This document shows, piece by piece, positions 49,801 to 64,000 of a stretch of 64,000 bases of DNA. Source of the DNA: Streptomyces luomodiensis (GTDB taxonomy: Bacteria; Actinomycetota; Actinomycetes; Streptomycetales; Streptomycetaceae); contig NZ_CP117522.1 of NCBI RefSeq assembly GCF_031679605.1, forward strand, positions 3,596,001 to 3,660,000. Reading direction: 5' to 3'. The notes under the pieces were generated by a model, which made no database searches, was not told the DNA's origin, and saw only the letters and a list, made by a program, of their open reading frames with translations. The translations under genes and the position numbers were made by a program. The first letter of the stretch is position 1. Each line of letters opens with the position of its first letter.

Positions 49801-52800
49801 CGCCGGGATGCGCACCAGACCGCGGAACAGGGGCGAGACCGCGCCACTTGCGGCCTGGGTACGCAGCGCCGCGAGGTCCACCCGCATCGGCACCAGCGAC
49901 GCCTCGTCGACGGTCAGCGCGGTGTCGAGCAGCGCCAGGCCCTCCGCCACCGGCAGCGGGGGCACTCCGGCCCGCCGCAGCCGCGTGATGTCGGCCTCGT
50001 CCAGGGTGCTGCCCATACCGGCCCCGGCCCACAGGCCCCACGCCAGCGCGGTGGCCGGCAGGCCCTGGGCGGCGCGGTGGCGGGCGAGGGCGTCCAGGAA
50101 GGCGTTGGCGGCCGCGTAGTTGCCCTGCCCCGGACCGCCGAAGACCCCGGAGGAGGACGAGAAGAGCACGAACGCGGTCAGGTCCAGGTCGCGGGTCAGC
50201 TCGTGCAGATGCCACGCCGCGTCCACCTTCGGACGCATCACGTGGTCGACGCGCTCGGGGGTGAGCGAACCGATCACCCCGTCGTCCAGCACACCGGCGG
50301 TGTGCACCACGGCCGTCAGCGGATGCTCGGCCGGGACGGTGGCGAGGGTCGCGGCCAGCGCCTCCCGGTCCGCCACATCACACGCCGCCCAGCGCACCTC
50401 CGCGCCCGACTCGGCCAGCTCGGCGCCGAGTTCGGCCGCCCCCGGCGCCTGGTCGCCACGGCGGCTCACCAGCAGCAGATGCCGCACCCCGCGCTCGGCC
50501 ACCAGATGCCGGGCCACCAGACCGCCCAGCGAACCGGACGCACCGGTCACCAGCACCGTGCCCTCGGGGTCGAGGCCCCGGACGTCGTCCCGCTCCGGCT
50601 CCACGGCCACCCGCGCCAGCCGCGGGACGGACACCGCGCCCGCGCGGATCGCCAGCTGCGGCTCGTCCGACGCCAGGGCGGCGGGCAGCGCCCGCAGCGA
50701 CTCGTCCCGGCCGTCGATGTCCACCAGCACGAAACGGCCCGGGTTCTCCGTCTGCGCCGAGCGCAGCAGGCCCCAGACGGCCGCACCGGCCAGGTCCGCC
50801 ACCGGCTCCCCGGCCTCGACGGACACCGCGCCACGGGTCACCACGACCAGCGGGGCGTCCCCGAACCGCTCCTCCTCCAGCCACCGCTGGACGACGCCGA
50901 GCGCCGCGGCGGCGGCGCGGTGCGCCGCACGGGCCGTGTGCTCACCGACCTCGGCGGACGGCGACACGACGATGTACTCGGGTGTGGGTGCCGTGCCCTC
51001 GGCGACCGCCTCGGCCAGCGTCGCGAGATCCCCGTACGCCGTGGCCCCGAGCCCCAGCGGATCGGCGCCCAGCACCGCCCACCGGCCGTCGGCCGGACCA
51101 TCCGCCCCGGCCGCGTCGGCGAGCCCGGCCGGTGTCGCCCACTCCAGGCGGAACAGCGACTCGTGGTACGCGGTGCGCGCGCTCCGCAGCTGATCGGCCG
51201 AGACCGGGCGCAGCCCGAGCGTCTCGACGGCCGCGACCGGCGCCCCGGTGGTGTCGGCGATCTCCAGCCGGACGCCTTCGGCGCCCGCGGGGGCCAGGTG
51301 CACGCGCAGCGCCGAGGCGCCGCTCGCGTACAGCGACACCCCGGTCCAGGCGAACGGCAGCCGCCCCTCGCCGCCCGTGTTGCCCAGTCCGGCCATGCCG
51401 ATGGCGTGCAGGGCGGCGTCCAGCAGCGCCGGGTGCAGCCCGAACGCGGCGGCCTCCTCGGCCGTGTCCTCGTCCAGCGCCACCTCGGCGAACACCTCGC
51501 CACCGCGCTGCCACGCCCTGCGCAGCCCCTGGAACGCGGGGCCGTAGGCGAAGCCGATGTCCAGCAGGCCCTCGTAGCGGCCGTCCAGCGCCACCTCGGT
51601 CGCGTCCGCCGGAGGCCACGCGCTCAGCTCGAACGACGCCTCCGGACGGCCACCGGACGCCAGGACACCGGCGGCATGCCGGGTCCACGGCTCCTCGGCG
51701 GGCAGGCCCTCCAGCCGGGAGTGCAGCGACAGCGGACGGCGGCCCGTCCCGTCGGCCGCGCCCACCGAGAGCCGCAGCTGAACACCGCCCTGCGCGGGCA
51801 GCACCAGCGGCGCTTCGAGGGTCAGCTCTTCGAGGTAGTCACAGCCGACCTGGTCACCGGCGCGGATCGCCAGCTCCACGAACGCGGTGCCGGGCAGCAG
51901 CACCGTGTCCAGGATGGTGTGGCCCGCGAGCCACGGATGGGTCGAGAGCGCCAGCCGCCCGGTGAACAGCATCCCGTCCGCGTCCGGCAGTTCGGCGCTG
52001 GCCCCGAGCAGCGGGTGCTCGGCCTCGCCCAGCCCGACCGCGGCCACGTCGCCGAGGAACAGCGACGAGACCTTCGGCCAGTAGCGCTGCCGCTGGAAGG
52101 GATACGTCGGAAACGCGGCCAGCTCGACCGGTGCGGCACCCGTACCGGCGTAGTAGGCCGCCCAGTCCACCGCCACACCCCGGACATGCGCCCGCGCGAG
52201 GGCGGTGGCCAGCGCCTCGGCCTCGGGGCGGTCCTTGCGCAGGACGGTGGCGAAGCCGGTGGCTTCGGCGTCGGTGACGCACTCCTGGGCCATGGCGGTG
52301 AGCACACCGTCCGGGCCCAGCTCGATGAACGTGGTGACGTTCCGCGCTTCGAGGGCGCGGACGCCGTCCAGGAAGCGCACGGCCTCGCGGACGTGGCGCA
52401 CCCAGAAGCCGGGGCTGGTGATCTCCTCGGCGGAGACCAGCTCGCCCGTCAGGTTGGACACGATGGGGATACGCGGAGCCTCGTAGGTCAGCCCCTCGGC
52501 CACCTCGCGGAACGCGTCCAGCATCCCGTCCATGCGCGGCGAGTGGAACGCGTGGCTGACGGTGAGCCGCTTGGTCTTACGGCCCTGCGCCTCGAACGAC
52601 GCGGCGATCTCCAGAGCCGCGTCCTCATCACCCGCGATGACCACGGAGCTGGGCCCGTTCAACGCGGCGATCGAGACGCGCTCGGTCAGCAGCGGCGCCA
52701 CCTCGTCCTCCGATGCCTGCACCGCGACCATCGCGCCACCGGCCGGAAGCTCCTGCATCAACCGCCCACGCGCCGCGACCAACGTCGCCGCGTCCGCGAG

Positions 52801-55800
52801 CGAGAGCACACCCGCCACATGGGCGGCGGCCAGCTCACCGATCGAATGACCGGAGAGGAAGTCGGGCCGCAGCCCCCACGCCTCCACCAGCCGGAACAGC
52901 GCCACCTCGACCGCGAACAACGCGGGCTGAGTGAACCCCGTCCGGTCCAGCGCCTCGGCATCGTCCCCGAACAGCACATCCCGCAGCGGCCGCTCCAGAT
53001 GCGCGTCCAGATGGGCGCACACCTCGTCCAGCGCGTCCGCGAACACCGGGAAGGCGTCGTACAGCTCACGCCCCATCCCCAGCCGCTGACTCCCCTGCCC
53101 CGTGAACAGGAACGCCACCTTGCCACCGGCCACGGAACCCTCGACCAGCCCGGCCGCCGTACGTCCCTCGGCGAGGGCGTCCAGGCCGGACAGCAGCCCG
53201 TCCCGGTCCTCGGCGACGAGGGCCGCGCGTTCCTCGAACGCGGTACGGCGGGTGGCGAGCGTGAACGCCACGTCGGCGATGTCGAGTCCGGGGTGGTCGT
53301 CGAGGTGTGCGCGCAGCCGTACGGCCTGGTCGCGCAGGCCCTCGGGGGTCTTGGCGGAGAGCACCCAGGGGGCGGGGACGCCGGACCGGGGCGCGGCGAC
53401 CGGCGCCGTGCCCTCGGTCGTCTCGTCCTCGTTCGCCGGGGCCTGCTCGATGATGGTGTGGGCGTTGGTGCCGCTGATGCCGAACGAGGACACCGCCGCC
53501 CGGCGCGGACGGCCCGTCTCCGGCCACTCCCGCGCCTCGGTCAGCAGCGCGACCGCGCCCGACGACCAGTCCACGTGCGGGGTGGGCTCATCGACGTTCA
53601 GCGTCCGCGGCAGCACACCGTGACGCAGCGCCAGCACCATCTTCATCACACCCGCGACACCCGCCGCGGCCTGCGTGTGCCCGAAGTTGGACTTGATGGA
53701 ACCGAGCCACAACGGCTGTCCCTCGGGCCGGTCCTGGCCGTAGGTGGCCAGCAGCGCCTGGGCCTCGATCGGGTCGCCCAGCGTCGTTCCCGTACCGTGC
53801 GCCTCGACCGCGTCCACCTCGGACGGGGACAGGCCCGCGCCCGCCAGCGCCTGCCGGATCACCCGCTGCTGCGACGGACCGTTCGGCGCGGTCAGACCAT
53901 TGGACGCACCGTCCTGGTTGATCGCGGACCCGCGCACCACCGCCAGCACCTCATGGCCGTTGCGCCGGGCGTCCGACAGCCGCTCCACCAGCAGCATGCC
54001 CACACCCTCGCCCCAGCCCGTGCCATCCGCACCCGCCGCGAACGCCTTGATCCGCCCGTCCGCCGCAAGACCGCGCTGCCGGCTGAAGTCCACGAACGCA
54101 CCCGGCGTCGACATCACCGTCACACCACCGGCCAGCGCCAACGAGCACTCACCCGCCCGCAACGCCTGCATCGCCCAGTGCAACGCCACCAGCGACGACG
54201 AACACGCCGTGTCCACCGTCACCGCCGGACCCTCAAGACCCAGCGCGTACGCCACCCGGCCGGACAGCACACTGGCCGCGTTACCCGTCCCCAGGAAGCC
54301 TTCCGAGCCATCGGGGGCGGAGAGGATCACGGACAGGTAGTCCTGGCCGTTGGTGCCGGCGAACACGCCGACCTGCTGGCCGCGCAGCGTGGTCGGGTCG
54401 ATCCCGGCCCGCTCGAACGCCTCCCAGGACGTCTCCAGCAGCAGCCGTTGCTGCGGGTCCATGGCGAGGGCCTCACGCGGCGAGATGCCGAAGAAGACGG
54501 GGTCGAACTCGGCGGCACTGTCGAGGAATCCGCCTTCGCGGACGTAGCTGGTGTACTCGCCCGTGCCCTCCGGGTCGTAGAGCGTCTCGAGGTCCCAGCC
54601 GCGGTCGGTGGGGAAGCCGGTCACCGCGTCCTGGCCGGACACCAGCAGCCGCCACAGCTCCTCGGGCGACCGTACGCCGCCGGGGAAGCGGCAGCTCATC
54701 CCGACGATGGCGATCGGGTCGTCGTCCAGGGCCATGCCCAGTGAGGACGCGCCGGTCACCGTCGGCCGGGAGCCGATGAGTTCGGCCTGGAGGTGGTCGG
54801 CGAGGGCGGTCGGGGTGGGATAGTCGAAGATGAGGGTGGCGGGCAGCTTGAGCCCGGTGAGGGTGGCGAGCAGGTTGCGGATCTCGACGGCGGTCAGCGA
54901 GTCGAAGCCGAGGTCGCGGAAGGCGCGGCTGGGCTCCACCGCGTCCGGTCCGGGGTAGCCGAGGACGACGGCCACCTGGGTGCGGACCAGGTCCAGGGCC
55001 AGTTGCTCGCGCTCCTCGTCGGTCGCGGCGGCGGCCAGGCGCTGCCGCAGGGACGACGGTGCGTCCGGGGCGCCCGCCCCGGTGGCCGCCGAGGCCGCTT
55101 CGAGGGCGCGCCGGGCCTCGGGGAGGTCGGCGATGAGCGGGTGGGGGCGGACGGCGGTGAGGCCGGGCGCGAAGCGGTCCCATGCGATGTCGACGACGAG
55201 GGAGAAGGTCTCGTCGAGGTCGAGGGCGGTCCGCAGGGCGGCGGTGGCCAGTTCGGGTGCGAGGGCGGGGAGCCCGGAGTGGCGGAGCCGTTCGGCGACG
55301 AGTTCGTCGGTGGCCATACCGCCTTCGGCCCAGGCGCCCCAGGCCATCGAGGTGGCGGGCAGGCCCTCGGCCCGGCGTTCCTCGGCGAGTGCGTCGAGGT
55401 AGGCGTTGGCGGCCACGTAGTTGGCTTGGCCCGGCGCGCCGAAGGTGGCGGCCATGGAGGAGAAGAGCACGAAGGCGGACAGGTCCAGTCCGCGGGTGAG
55501 CTCGTGCAGATGGCGCGCCGCTTCGGCCTTGGGGCGCAGCACGTCGGCCAGCCGCTGGGGTGTCTGGGCGTCGAGGACGCCGTCGTCCAGCACTCCGGCG
55601 GCGTGGACGACCGTGGTCAGCGGAAGCTGTGCCGGTATGGACGCGAGGAGGGCGGCCAGGGCGTCCCGATCGGCGATGTCGCACGCGGCGATGGTCACCT
55701 CGGCACCGAGGCCGATGAGTTCGTCGCGCAGCTCACCGGCGCCGGGGGCGTCGGGGCCGCGCCGGCTGGTGAGGACGATGTGCTGGGCACCGTGGCGTAC

Positions 55801-58800
55801 CAGCCAGCGCGCCACATGCCCGCCGAGGGCACCGGTGCCGCCGGTGATCAGAGCGGTGCCGTGGGTGGACCACCCGCCGTCGGGGGTCTCCTGGTGCGGT
55901 GCGCGGATCAGGCGGCGTACGTGGATGCCCTGCGCGCGCACCGCGAGCTGGTCTTCGTCTCCGGGTCCGGCGAGGACGTCGGCCAGCCGCCCGAGGGCGC
56001 GGGCGTCGGCGGTCTGCGGGAGGTCGACCAGACCGCCCCAGCGTTCGGGGTGCTCATGGGCGACGGTACGGCCCAGGCCCCAGATCTGGGCCTGGACCGC
56101 GCTGGTGAGCCGGTCGGAGCGGCCGACGGAGACGGCACCGCGGGTGGCGGCCCACAGCGGGGCGTCGATGCCCGCGTCGCCGAGCGCCTGGACGAGGGCG
56201 AGGGTGCCCGCGAGTCCCGCGGTGAGCGCGGGGTGCTGGGCGTGCGGCCGCTCGTCCAGGCCGAGCAGCGACAGGACGCCGTCGGCGTGGGGGGTCTGGC
56301 GCGGGTCCTCCTCGGCCGGGGCCAGCGCCGCACGGAGCTGCCCGGCGATGTCCGCCCGGTCGGCCGTCGTGCCGTCCACGCTGATCTCGTGGACGCGTAC
56401 GCCGCGTTCGGTCAGGGTCCGTACCGGCTCGGACGTCCACGGGTCGCCGGTGTGGCCCGCGGGGGTGACGACGAGCCAGGTGCCGGTGAGCGGCCGGGTC
56501 CGGGTCTGCGGCAGCGGCTTCCAGAGGGTGCGGTAGCGCCAGCCGTCGACGGTGGACCGGTTCTGGCTCTGCCGGCGCCACGCGGACAGGGCGGGCAGGA
56601 CCTCGCTGAGCGGCTGGTCGCCGTCGAGGCCGAGGGTCTCGACCAGGGCGGCCAGGTCCTCGCTGTGCACGACCTCCCAGAACCGGGCGTCGGCCACGTC
56701 GGACACGGCGGGGCCCTCGGCGGAGTCGACGTACGAGAAGGGGTCGGACGGCCAGTAGCGCTGCCGCTGGAAGGCGTAGGTGGGCAGATCGACGCGGCGG
56801 GCGCCGGTGCCGAGGTAGTAGGCGTGCCAGTCGACGGGGACGCCGCGCACATGGGCCTGCGCGAGTACCTGGTTGAGGGTGCGGGCCTCGGGACGGTCGG
56901 GGCGCAGGGCGGGCAGGAACGCGTAGGTCCGCGTCCTGGCGCCGGCCACGCAGTCCTGGGCCATGGCCGAGAGCACCCCGCCGGGGCCCAGTTCGACGAA
57001 CGTCGTCACGCCGTAGTCCTCGAGCCGGCGGACGCCGTCGAGGAAGCGGACGGTCTCGCGCACGTGCCGGACCCAGAATTCGGGGTCGGTGATCTGCTCG
57101 GCGCCCACCAGGGTGCCGGTGAGGCCGGAGACGATCGGGATCTTCGGAGCCTCGTAGGTCAGCCGCCGGGCGACCTGGCGGAAGTTCTCCAGCATCCCGT
57201 CCATGAGCGGGGAGTGGAAGGCGTGGCTGACGGTGAGCCGCTTGGTCTTGCGGCCCCGCGCCTCGAAGTCCGCCGCGATCTTAAGCGCCGCGTCCTCGTC
57301 GCCGGCGATGACGACCGACGTCGGGCCGTTGAGGGCGGCGATGCTCACGCGCTCGGTCAGCAGCGGCGTCACCTCGTCCTCGGACGCCTGCACCGCGATC
57401 ATGGCGCCACCGGCGGGGAGCTGCTGCATCAACTGGCTGCGCGCCGCCACCAGGGCACAGGCGTGGGTGAGCGACAGCACCCCGGCGACATGGGCGGCGG
57501 CCAGTTCGCCGATGGAGTGGCCGGAGAGGAAGTCGGGACGCAGGCCCCAGGACTCGACGAGGCGGAAGAGGGCGACCTCGACGGCGAACAGGGCCGGCTG
57601 GGTGTAGCCGGTCCGGTCCAGCGTCGCGGCGTCGTCGCCGAACACCACGTCCTTCAGCGGCCGGTCGAGGAAGCGGTCGAGCTGGGCGCAGACCGCGTCC
57701 AGCGCCTCGGCGAACACCGGGTAGGTCGCGTACAGCTCGCGGCCCATGCCCAGGCGCTGGCTGCCCTGGCCGGTGAAGAGGAACGCGACCTTGCCCTCGG
57801 CGGCCTGCCCCTCGGTCAGCCCGGTGTGGGAGCGGCCCTCGGCGAGCGCGGCGAGGCCCGCGAGCAGCTCGTCGTGGTCGGCCGCGACGACCGCGGCGCG
57901 GCGGTCGAGCGCGGCCCGGGTGACGGCCTGGGAGTAGCCGATGTCGGTGAGGCGGTGGCCGGGGTGGGCGGCCAGGTGGGCGTGCAGCCGGGCGGCCTGG
58001 GCGCGCAGCGCGTCCTGGTCCTTGCCGGACAGCACCACGGGCGTGAGCGGCGGTACGGCCTGCCCGTCCGGCTCGGAGGGCTCGGCGGGGGCGGCCGGTG
58101 CGGGGGGCTCCTCCAGGATGGTGTGCACATTGGTGCCGCTCATGCCGAACGACGAGACGCCCGCGCGGCGCGGCGTCGCGCCCTCGGGGTCCCGGGGCCA
58201 CTCGCGGGGGGCGGTGAGCAGTTCGACGTCCCCGGCCGTCCAGTCGACGTGCGGGGTGGGCTCGGTGAGGTGGAGGGTCTTGGGCAGCACACCGTGCCGC
58301 ATCGCCATGACCATCTTGATGACACCGCCGACACCGGCGCCCGCCTGGGCGTGGCCGATGTTGGACTTGATGGACCCGATCAGCAGCGGTTTGCCCTCGG
58401 GCCGGTCCTGGCCGTAGGTGGCGAGCAGCGCCTGCGCCTCGATCGGGTCGCCGAGGGCGGTGCCGGTGCCGTGCGCCTCGACGGCGTCGACCTGGTCAGG
58501 CGTGAGCCGGGCGTTGGCCAGCGCCTGGAGGATGACACGCTGCTGCGACGGGCCGTTGGGCGCGGTCAGACCGTTGGACGCCCCGTCCTGGTTGACGGCC
58601 GAGCCGCGTACCACGGCGAGGACCGGGTGGCCCTTGCGCTGGGCGTCCGAGAGCCGCTCGACGAGCAGCATGCCGACTCCCTCGCCCAGGCAGAAGCCGT
58701 CGGCCTCCGGGGCGAAGGGCTTGGAGCGCCCGTCGAAGGCCAGTCCGCGCATCTTGCTGTAGTCGACGAAGACGCCGGGCGCGCACATCAGGGTCGCGCC

Positions 58801-59493
58801 GCCGGCGAGGGCGAGCGAGCATTCGCCGTTGCGCAGCGCCTGGACGGCGAGGTGGAGCGCCACCAGCGAGGAGGAGCAGGCGGTGTCGACGGTGACGGCG
58901 GGGCCCTCGAAGCCGAAGGTGTACGACAGGCGGCCGGAGGCGATGCTCGCGGCGTTGCCGGTGCCGAAGTAGCCCTCGAAGTTCTCATTGGAACTGAGGA
59001 TCGCGCCCAGGTAGTCGTGGTTGCTGGTACCGACGAAGACGCCGATCTGCTTGCCGCGCACCGACACCGGGTCGATACCGGCGCGTTCGAAAGCCTCCCA
59101 GGACGTCTCCAGCAGCATGCGCTGCTGCGGGTCCATGCCGAGCGCTTCACGCGGGCTGATACCGAAGAAGGACGGGTCGAAATCGGCGATCCCGTCGACG
59201 AATCCACCCTCGTGCACATAACTGGTGCCGGGGTGGTCCGGGTCCGGGTGGTACATCGTTTCGACGTTCCACCCGCGGTCGACCGGGAATTCACTGACCG
59301 CGTCGATGCCCTCGCTGACGATGCGCCACAGGTCCTCGGGGGACTCGATGCCTCCGGGATAACGACAGCCGATCCCCACGATGGCGATGGGGTCGTGGTT
59401 CTTCGCCTCGGCCTCCTGCAGACGGAGGCGAGTCTGATGCAGATCCGCCGTTACCAGCTTGAGGTAGTCCCGCAGCGTCTCTTCATTCGCCAT
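43894..59493 (-). CDS. Modular type I PKS, three malonyl modules (D1 KR only; D2, D3 DH-KR)
   Basis: A complete 5,199-residue PKS subunit. Docking head 1-32 contains [10 protein letters not shown]1: KS ~33-460 (Cys206), AT ~565-855, no DH, KR ~965-1398, ACP ~1500-1575; it should leave a hydroxyl. D2: KS ~1594-2020 (Cys1764), AT ~2129-2430, DH ~2489-2765, KR ~2972-3165, ACP ~3255-3330. D3: KS ~3357-3780 (Cys3528), AT ~3889-4185, DH ~4250-4530, KR ~4745-4940, ACP ~5040-5110, then a docking tail ending LLDDELGLS. All ATs carry GHSIG and HAFH (malonyl). All KRs show LDD, Ser and Tyr. The ATG at 59493 is preceded directly by an in-frame TAA, which makes it the first possible ATG in this frame. No strong ribosome-binding site is seen, only a weak GGA about 10 bp upstream. 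The gene heads the D-C-B-A run and is preceded by the 260-bp promoter region. Confidence 0.97.
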   Translation of the reverse strand: MANEETLRDYLKLVTADLHQTRLRLQEAEAKNHDPIAIVGIGCRYPGGIESPEDLWRIVSEGIDAVSEFPVDRGWNVETMYHPDPDHPGTSYVHEGGFVDGIADFDPSFFGISPREALGMDPQQRMLLETSWEAFERAGIDPVSVRGKQIGVFVGTSNHDYLGAILSSNENFEGYFGTGNAASIASGRLSYTFGFEGPAVTVDTACSSSLVALHLAVQALRNGECSLALAGGATLMCAPGVFVDYSKMRGLAFDGRSKPFAPEADGFCLGEGVGMLLVERLSDAQRKGHPVLAVVRGSAVNQDGASNGLTAPNGPSQQRVILQALANARLTPDQVDAVEAHGTGTALGDPIEAQALLATYGQDRPEGKPLLIGSIKSNIGHAQAGAGVGGVIKMVMAMRHGVLPKTLHLTEPTPHVDWTAGDVELLTAPREWPRDPEGATPRRAGVSSFGMSGTNVHTILEEPPAPAAPAEPSEPDGQAVPPLTPVVLSGKDQDALRAQAARLHAHLAAHPGHRLTDIGYSQAVTRAALDRRAAVVAADHDELLAGLAALAEGRSHTGLTEGQAAEGKVAFLFTGQGSQRLGMGRELYATYPVFAEALDAVCAQLDRFLDRPLKDVVFGDDAATLDRTGYTQPALFAVEVALFRLVESWGLRPDFLSGHSIGELAAAHVAGVLSLTHACALVAARSQLMQQLPAGGAMIAVQASEDEVTPLLTERVSIAALNGPTSVVIAGDEDAALKIAADFEARGRKTKRLTVSHAFHSPLMDGMLENFRQVARRLTYEAPKIPIVSGLTGTLVGAEQITDPEFWVRHVRETVRFLDGVRRLEDYGVTTFVELGPGGVLSAMAQDCVAGARTRTYAFLPALRPDRPEARTLNQVLAQAHVRGVPVDWHAYYLGTGARRVDLPTYAFQRQRYWPSDPFSYVDSAEGPAVSDVADARFWEVVHSEDLAALVETLGLDGDQPLSEVLPALSAWRRQSQNRSTVDGWRYRTLWKPLPQTRTRPLTGTWLVVTPAGHTGDPWTSEPVRTLTERGVRVHEISVDGTTADRADIAGQLRAALAPAEEDPRQTPHADGVLSLLGLDERPHAQHPALTAGLAGTLALVQALGDAGIDAPLWAATRGAVSVGRSDRLTSAVQAQIWGLGRTVAHEHPERWGGLVDLPQTADARALGRLADVLAGPGDEDQLAVRAQGIHVRRLIRAPHQETPDGGWSTHGTALITGGTGALGGHVARWLVRHGAQHIVLTSRRGPDAPGAGELRDELIGLGAEVTIAACDIADRDALAALLASIPAQLPLTTVVHAAGVLDDGVLDAQTPQRLADVLRPKAEAARHLHELTRGLDLSAFVLFSSMAATFGAPGQANYVAANAYLDALAEERRAEGLPATSMAWGAWAEGGMATDELVAERLRHSGLPALAPELATAALRTALDLDETFSLVVDIAWDRFAPGLTAVRPHPLIADLPEARRALEAASAATGAGAPDAPSSLRQRLAAAATDEEREQLALDLVRTQVAVVLGYPGPDAVEPSRAFRDLGFDSLTAVEIRNLLATLTGLKLPATLIFDYPTPTALADHLQAELIGSRPTVTGASSLGMALDDDPIAIVGMSCRFPGGVRSPEELWRLLVSGQDAVTGFPTDRGWDLETLYDPEGTGEYTSYVREGGFLDSAAEFDPVFFGISPREALAMDPQQRLLLETSWEAFERAGIDPTTLRGQQVGVFAGTNGQDYLSVILSAPDGSEGFLGTGNAASVLSGRVAYALGLEGPAVTVDTACSSSLVALHWAMQALRAGECSLALAGGVTVMSTPGAFVDFSRQRGLAADGRIKAFAAGADGTGWGEGVGMLLVERLSDARRNGHEVLAVVRGSAINQDGASNGLTAPNGPSQQRVIRQALAGAGLSPSEVDAVEAHGTGTTLGDPIEAQALLATYGQDRPEGQPLWLGSIKSNFGHTQAAAGVAGVMKMVLALRHGVLPRTLNVDEPTPHVDWSSGAVALLTEAREWPETGRPRRAAVSSFGISGTNAHTIIEQAPANEDETTEGTAPVAAPRSGVPAPWVLSAKTPEGLRDQAVRLRAHLDDHPGLDIADVAFTLATRRTAFEERAALVAEDRDGLLSGLDALAEGRTAAGLVEGSVAGGKVAFLFTGQGSQRLGMGRELYDAFPVFADALDEVCAHLDAHLERPLRDVLFGDDAEALDRTGFTQPALFAVEVALFRLVEAWGLRPDFLSGHSIGELAAAHVAGVLSLADAATLVAARGRLMQELPAGGAMVAVQASEDEVAPLLTERVSIAALNGPSSVVIAGDEDAALEIAASFEAQGRKTKRLTVSHAFHSPRMDGMLDAFREVAEGLTYEAPRIPIVSNLTGELVSAEEITSPGFWVRHVREAVRFLDGVRALEARNVTTFIELGPDGVLTAMAQECVTDAEATGFATVLRKDRPEAEALATALARAHVRGVAVDWAAYYAGTGAAPVELAAFPTYPFQRQRYWPKVSSLFLGDVAAVGLGEAEHPLLGASAELPDADGMLFTGRLALSTHPWLAGHTILDTVLLPGTAFVELAIRAGDQVGCDYLEELTLEAPLVLPAQGGVQLRLSVGAADGTGRRPLSLHSRLEGLPAEEPWTRHAAGVLASGGRPEASFELSAWPPADATEVALDGRYEGLLDIGFAYGPAFQGLRRAWQRGGEVFAEVALDEDTAEEAAAFGLHPALLDAALHAIGMAGLGNTGGEGRLPFAWTGVSLYASGASALRVHLAPAGAEGVRLEIADTTGAPVAAVETLGLRPVSADQLRSARTAYHESLFRLEWATPAGLADAAGADGPADGRWAVLGADPLGLGATAYGDLATLAEAVAEGTAPTPEYIVVSPSAEVGEHTARAAHRAAAAALGVVQRWLEEERFGDAPLVVVTRGAVSVEAGEPVADLAGAAVWGLLRSAQTENPGRFVLVDIDGRDESLRALPAALASDEPQLAIRAGAVSVPRLARVAVEPERDDVRGLDPEGTVLVTGASGSLGGLVARHLVAERGVRHLLLVSRRGDQAPGAAELGAELAESGAEVRWAACDVADREALAATLATVPAEHPLTAVVHTAGVLDDGVIGSLTPERVDHVMRPKVDAAWHLHELTRDLDLTAFVLFSSSSGVFGGPGQGNYAAANAFLDALARHRAAQGLPATALAWGLWAGAGMGSTLDEADITRLRRAGVPPLPVAEGLALLDTALTVDEASLVPMRVDLAALRTQAASGAVSPLFRGLVRIPARRAVDATPAGGETGLAGRLAGLSESEQERLLLDLVRGQVAAVLGYAGAETIGSGRAFKELGFDSLTAVELRNQLNTVTGLRLPATLIFDYPDPQVLARHLRTELVGAQSPAVHTPVPVAAATDDEPIAIVAMSCRYPGGVTTPEELWQLLAAGEDGISRFPDNRGWDLEALYDPDPETQGTSYAREGGFLHDAADFDPAFFGISPREALAMDPQQRLLLETAWEAFERAGIDPLSARGSKTGVFAGVMYHDYGSRLHAVPQEVEGYLGTGSSSSVVSGRVAYTFGLEGPAVTVDTACSSSLVALHLAAQALRNGECSLALAGGVTVMFTPGTFIDFSRQRGLARDGRCKSFAAAADGTGWGEGAGMLLLERLSDARRNGHEVLAIVRGSAVNQDGASNGLTAPNGPSQQRVIRQALANARLTTGEVDVVEAHGTGTTLGDPIEAQALLATYGQGRDAERPLWLGSVKSNLGHTQAASGVAGVIKMVLAMRHGLLPQTLHVDEPSPHVDWSAGAVSLLTEARQWPETGRPRRAAVSSFGISGTNAHAIIEQPPALGTSEPTAEPEALPYVPVLLSARTEDGVRAQARRLRSRIAAEPRPTLTDLGFSLATTRAALEHRVAVVAGGHDEALAALDALARGEHPAQVVRGVATEGKVAFLFTGQGSQRLGMGRELYQTFPRFAEALDEVCDELDRHLEQPLKTVLFGTDAQLLDRTGYTQPALFAVEVALFRLVETWGLKADFLSGHSIGELAAAHVAGVLSLADACTLVAARGRLMQELPAGGAMIALQASEDEVAPLLNERVSIAALNGPNSVVVAGDEDAAAALATSFEERGRKTKRLTVSHAFHSPHMDPMLADFRKLAEGLTFNAPKIPLVSCLTGTVVSADEIRMPDFWVRHVRETVRFADGVRTLRDQGVTTYLELGPDGVLCAMGEDCLAASEAARDADADAVFVPTLRGGRPEAQALATALAQAHVRGAAPDWAAVYAGRGARRVELPTYAFQRQRYWLDVGISVEDVVLAGLGTADHPLLGAAVELPDTGGFVFTGRLSLPTHPWLADHAVMDTVLLPGTAFVELALRAGHEAGCDTIEELTLQAPLVLPEQGAVQLRLELAAADETGRRPLTLHSRREDAPADEPWIRHATGFLAPGGQHTEPAPTDLDVWPPADATPLATEEFYPGAAAAGLGYGPVFQGLHAAWRRGDELFAEIRLPQGFEPEAAAYGVHPALLDAALHTLGLAPEGEGSEGARLPFAWTGVRLYAGGAASLRVRLRSAADGVSLHLADGTGAAVATIDQLVLRPLSAEQLDASRTAHHESLFRPDWMELPAPAASATDIPLGERWVTLGAGTGFTVAGERLEDHPDLAALAAALDGDAPAPDVVVAPLTATGGAAPLPDTARAAARHALDLVQNWLNDQRLADTRLVLVTRGAVAAGPGEDIADLAHTTVWGLVKSAQSENPGRFVLVDTDGTDASQRALPAVLATDEPQLALRSGVGHAYRLGRVPARPDTPEPDGFGDPDGTVLLSGATGALGGLFARHLVARRGVRHLLLLSRRGGDAPGAAELAAELGEMGAEVTWAACDTADRDALAATLQAIPAAHPLTAVVHTAGVLDDGVISSLTGERIDTVLRPKVDAAWHLHELTRDLDLAAFVLFSSAAGAFGSSGQGNYAAANTFLDALAAHRHAAGLPATSLAWGLWATADGMAGSLDTSDVTRISRGGFAALPQDEGLALFDLADTLSEAVLVPIRVDMGALRGQAAAGLLPPLLRGLVRTPVRRSADTGATGAAAGAVADSAAGSLATRLSGLSETERDRELLEVVRAHVAAVLGYATPDDVDAGRGFLDLGFDSLTAVDLRNRLGAAAGLRLPVTLIFDYPTPTALAGYLREELNLDGAAGADGAAGHPPVHAELDKLEAILAAIAPDDLERPAITTRLRDLLSKWNETHSATDSTAQDREIQSATADEIFDLLDDELGLS
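44160..49430 (-). other. PKS module D3: KS-AT(malonyl)-DH-KR-ACP
   Basis: KS Cys3528; AT GHSIG near 47560 and HAFH near 47260. The DH at ~46745-45900 has [10 protein letters not shown] (Asp variant) and LLDAALH. The KR glycine motif reads SGATGALGG, with Ser for the usual Thr, and catalytic Ser, Tyr and LDD are intact. ACP GFDSL is at ~44270-44290. Expected to form the second double bond of the run. Confidence 0.92.
49490..54725 (-). other. PKS module D2: KS-AT(malonyl)-DH-KR-ACP
   Basis: KS Cys1764; AT GHSIG near 52840 and HAFH near 52545. The DH at ~52030-51200 has [10 protein letters not shown], with Asp where the textbook HxxxGxxxxP motif has Gly, and the second motif LLDAALH is intact. 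The KR has LDD, Ser and Tyr (NYAAAN). ACP GFDSL is at ~49610-49640. Expected product step: an alpha,beta-double bond, the first of five in a row. Confidence 0.92.
54770..59395 (-). other. PKS module D1: KS-AT(malonyl)-KR-ACP
   Basis: KS with TACSSS (Cys206 of gene D). The AT has GHSIG near 57500-57525 and HAFHSP near 57205-57230. No dehydratase motif lies between the AT and the KR. The KR has its NADPH motif at ~55815-55870, LDD, Ser and Tyr (NYVAAN), so it is expected to give a B-type (D-configured) hydroxyl. The KS and AT here look the least homogenised of the malonyl modules in the window, for example GHAQAGAG instead of GHTQAAAG. Confidence 0.92.
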
Positions 59494-59592
59494 TTACGCA
59501 ATCCATTTACGGCAGACGGCATCGGAAAATGCTCCACAGATTCCAACAGGGGAGCCGGTAACCAACAAACAATGAGTCGACTTCTCGCTCAG

Positions 59593-59622
59593 AGGCTATG
59601 CGCAAACTAATCCTCACGCCAA
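59593..59622 (-). promoter_or_regulatory. Putative promoter P2 next to G-rich boxes
   Basis: Minus-strand -35 TTGGCG (59617-59622), 18-bp spacer, -10 TAGCCT (59593-59598). The -35 is imperfect and directly abuts the last of the three G-rich boxes, which is the layout expected for a promoter needing an activator. The predicted start near 59586 gives a leader of about 93 bases before gene D. Confidence 0.4.
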
Positions 59623-59647
59623 CCCCTAACTGCCCCCTATGACCCCC
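59623..59647 (-). promoter_or_regulatory. Three G-rich boxes in exact 10-bp phase, candidate activator site
   Basis: On the minus strand the motif AGGGG(G) occurs three times. The G-runs correspond to C-runs starting at 59623, 59633 and 59643, one helical turn apart. The array sits immediately upstream of P2. From memory, LAL/LuxR-family activators of other macrolide clusters bind similar tandem G-rich motifs; the assignment here is inference. Confidence 0.4.
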
Positions 59648-59675
59648 TGGGGATCCAAGGAGGTATAGGGGGCAG
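59630..59675 (-). promoter_or_regulatory. 11-bp perfect inverted repeat with 24-bp spacer (operator or hairpin)
   Basis: CTGCCCCCTAT at 59630-59640 is the exact reverse complement of 59665-59675. The spacer itself has a small CCCC/GGGG palindrome near 59643-59652, so a nested stem-loop is possible. No run of T follows it on the minus strand, so a classical intrinsic terminator for gene E is less likely than a protein-binding site, but a hairpin terminator cannot be excluded. Confidence 0.5.
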
Positions 59676-59710
59676 CCGGTATTTCACAACTCTATTGAAG
59701 GGTAGGGAAA

Positions 59711-59739
59711 ATCCTGTCCGATATCGAGAACGACGTCAA
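59711..59739 (-). promoter_or_regulatory. Putative sigma-70-type promoter P1
   Basis: Minus-strand -35 TTGACG (59734-59739), 17-bp spacer, -10 CAGGAT (59711-59716). Both hexamers are close to the vegetative HrdB-type consensus, and the spacing is ideal. It starts 15 bp after the gene E stop. Transcription from here would place the inverted repeat at 59630-59675 inside the leader. Confidence 0.45.
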
Positions 59740-59753
59740 TAGCGGAATTCCCG

Positions 59754-64000
<4,247 letters not shown>

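Larger units (their letters stand above)
59494..59753 (-). promoter_or_regulatory. Intergenic regulatory region upstream of gene D
   Basis: The only sizeable non-coding stretch (260 bp), visibly richer in A and T than the flanking genes. In the minus-strand direction it contains a TTGACG-N17-CAGGAT promoter-like element, an 11-bp inverted repeat with G-rich boxes, a second TTGGCG-N18-TAGCCT element, and a leader of about 90 bp to the gene D start. No open frame in it looks real. It probably lets D-C-B-A be transcribed separately from gene E. Confidence 0.6.

Noticed and set aside
49490..54725. HxxxD dehydratases read as dead domains
   Set aside because: The catalytic His and the second-motif Asp are intact, and the variant recurs in modules placed where a polyene is expected.
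43882..54744. A 3,620-codon plus-strand open frame, with similar ones at 96-4823, 17846-21010, 21323-27571, 27532-34650, 34675-40245, 40351-43869 and 54793-59610
   Set aside because: All are antisense to PKS genes with clear catalytic motifs, and none has a convincing domain or ribosome-binding site.
59630..59675. Inverted repeat read as an intrinsic terminator of gene E
   Set aside because: No T-tract follows it on the minus strand, and it overlaps phased G boxes next to a promoter. A regulatory site is preferred, though termination is not excluded.

Overview
The window is the interior of a very large cis-AT type I modular polyketide synthase (PKS) locus. The sequence is very GC-rich, protein-dense and uses GC-ending codons, which points to an actinomycete, most likely Streptomyces or a close relative. 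All real genes are on the minus strand, so transcription and the expected order of assembly run from right to left. The long open frames on the plus strand are antisense shadows.

Right to left: (E) 64000-59754 is the 3' part of a PKS gene whose single visible module is KS(partial)-AT(methylmalonyl)-KR(dead)-ACP-docking tail. A 260-bp intergenic region (59494-59753) follows. It holds two plausible sigma-70-type promoters, an 11-bp inverted repeat and three G-rich boxes spaced exactly 10 bp apart. (D) 59493-43894 has three modules: KS-AT(mal)-KR-ACP, then two KS-AT(mal)-DH-KR-ACP. (C) 43842-27598 has three KS-AT(mal)-DH-KR-ACP modules. (B) 27532-17903 has two KS-AT(methylmalonyl)-KR-ACP modules. 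(A) 17846-1 runs off the left edge and has KS-AT(mal)-DH-KR-ACP, KS-AT(mal)-DH-ER-KR-ACP, KS-AT(methylmalonyl)-DH-KR-ACP and the start of a fourth KS. D, C, B and A are separated by only 51, 65 and 56 bp and look like one operon.

No loading module, thioesterase, tailoring enzyme, regulator or transporter is in view, so both ends of the assembly line lie outside. Read collinearly, E adds an unreduced propionate. D1 then makes a hydroxyl, and D2-D3-C1-C2-C3 make five consecutive double bonds (a pentaene). B1 and B2 add two hydroxyl/methyl propionate units, A1 a double bond, A2 a saturated unit and A3 a methyl-branched double bond. I cannot match this order confidently to a named compound.

The most notable observations are: (1) the docking tails and heads fall into two matching sets, E-to-D and B-to-A versus D-to-C and C-to-B, which supports the order but leaves possible cross-talk; (2) the E ketoreductase has lost both catalytic Ser and Tyr; (3) the KRs of A1 and B2 have lost the catalytic Ser only; (4) there are long stretches of near-identity between modules, suggesting recent duplication or gene conversion; (5) the structured promoter region upstream of D.
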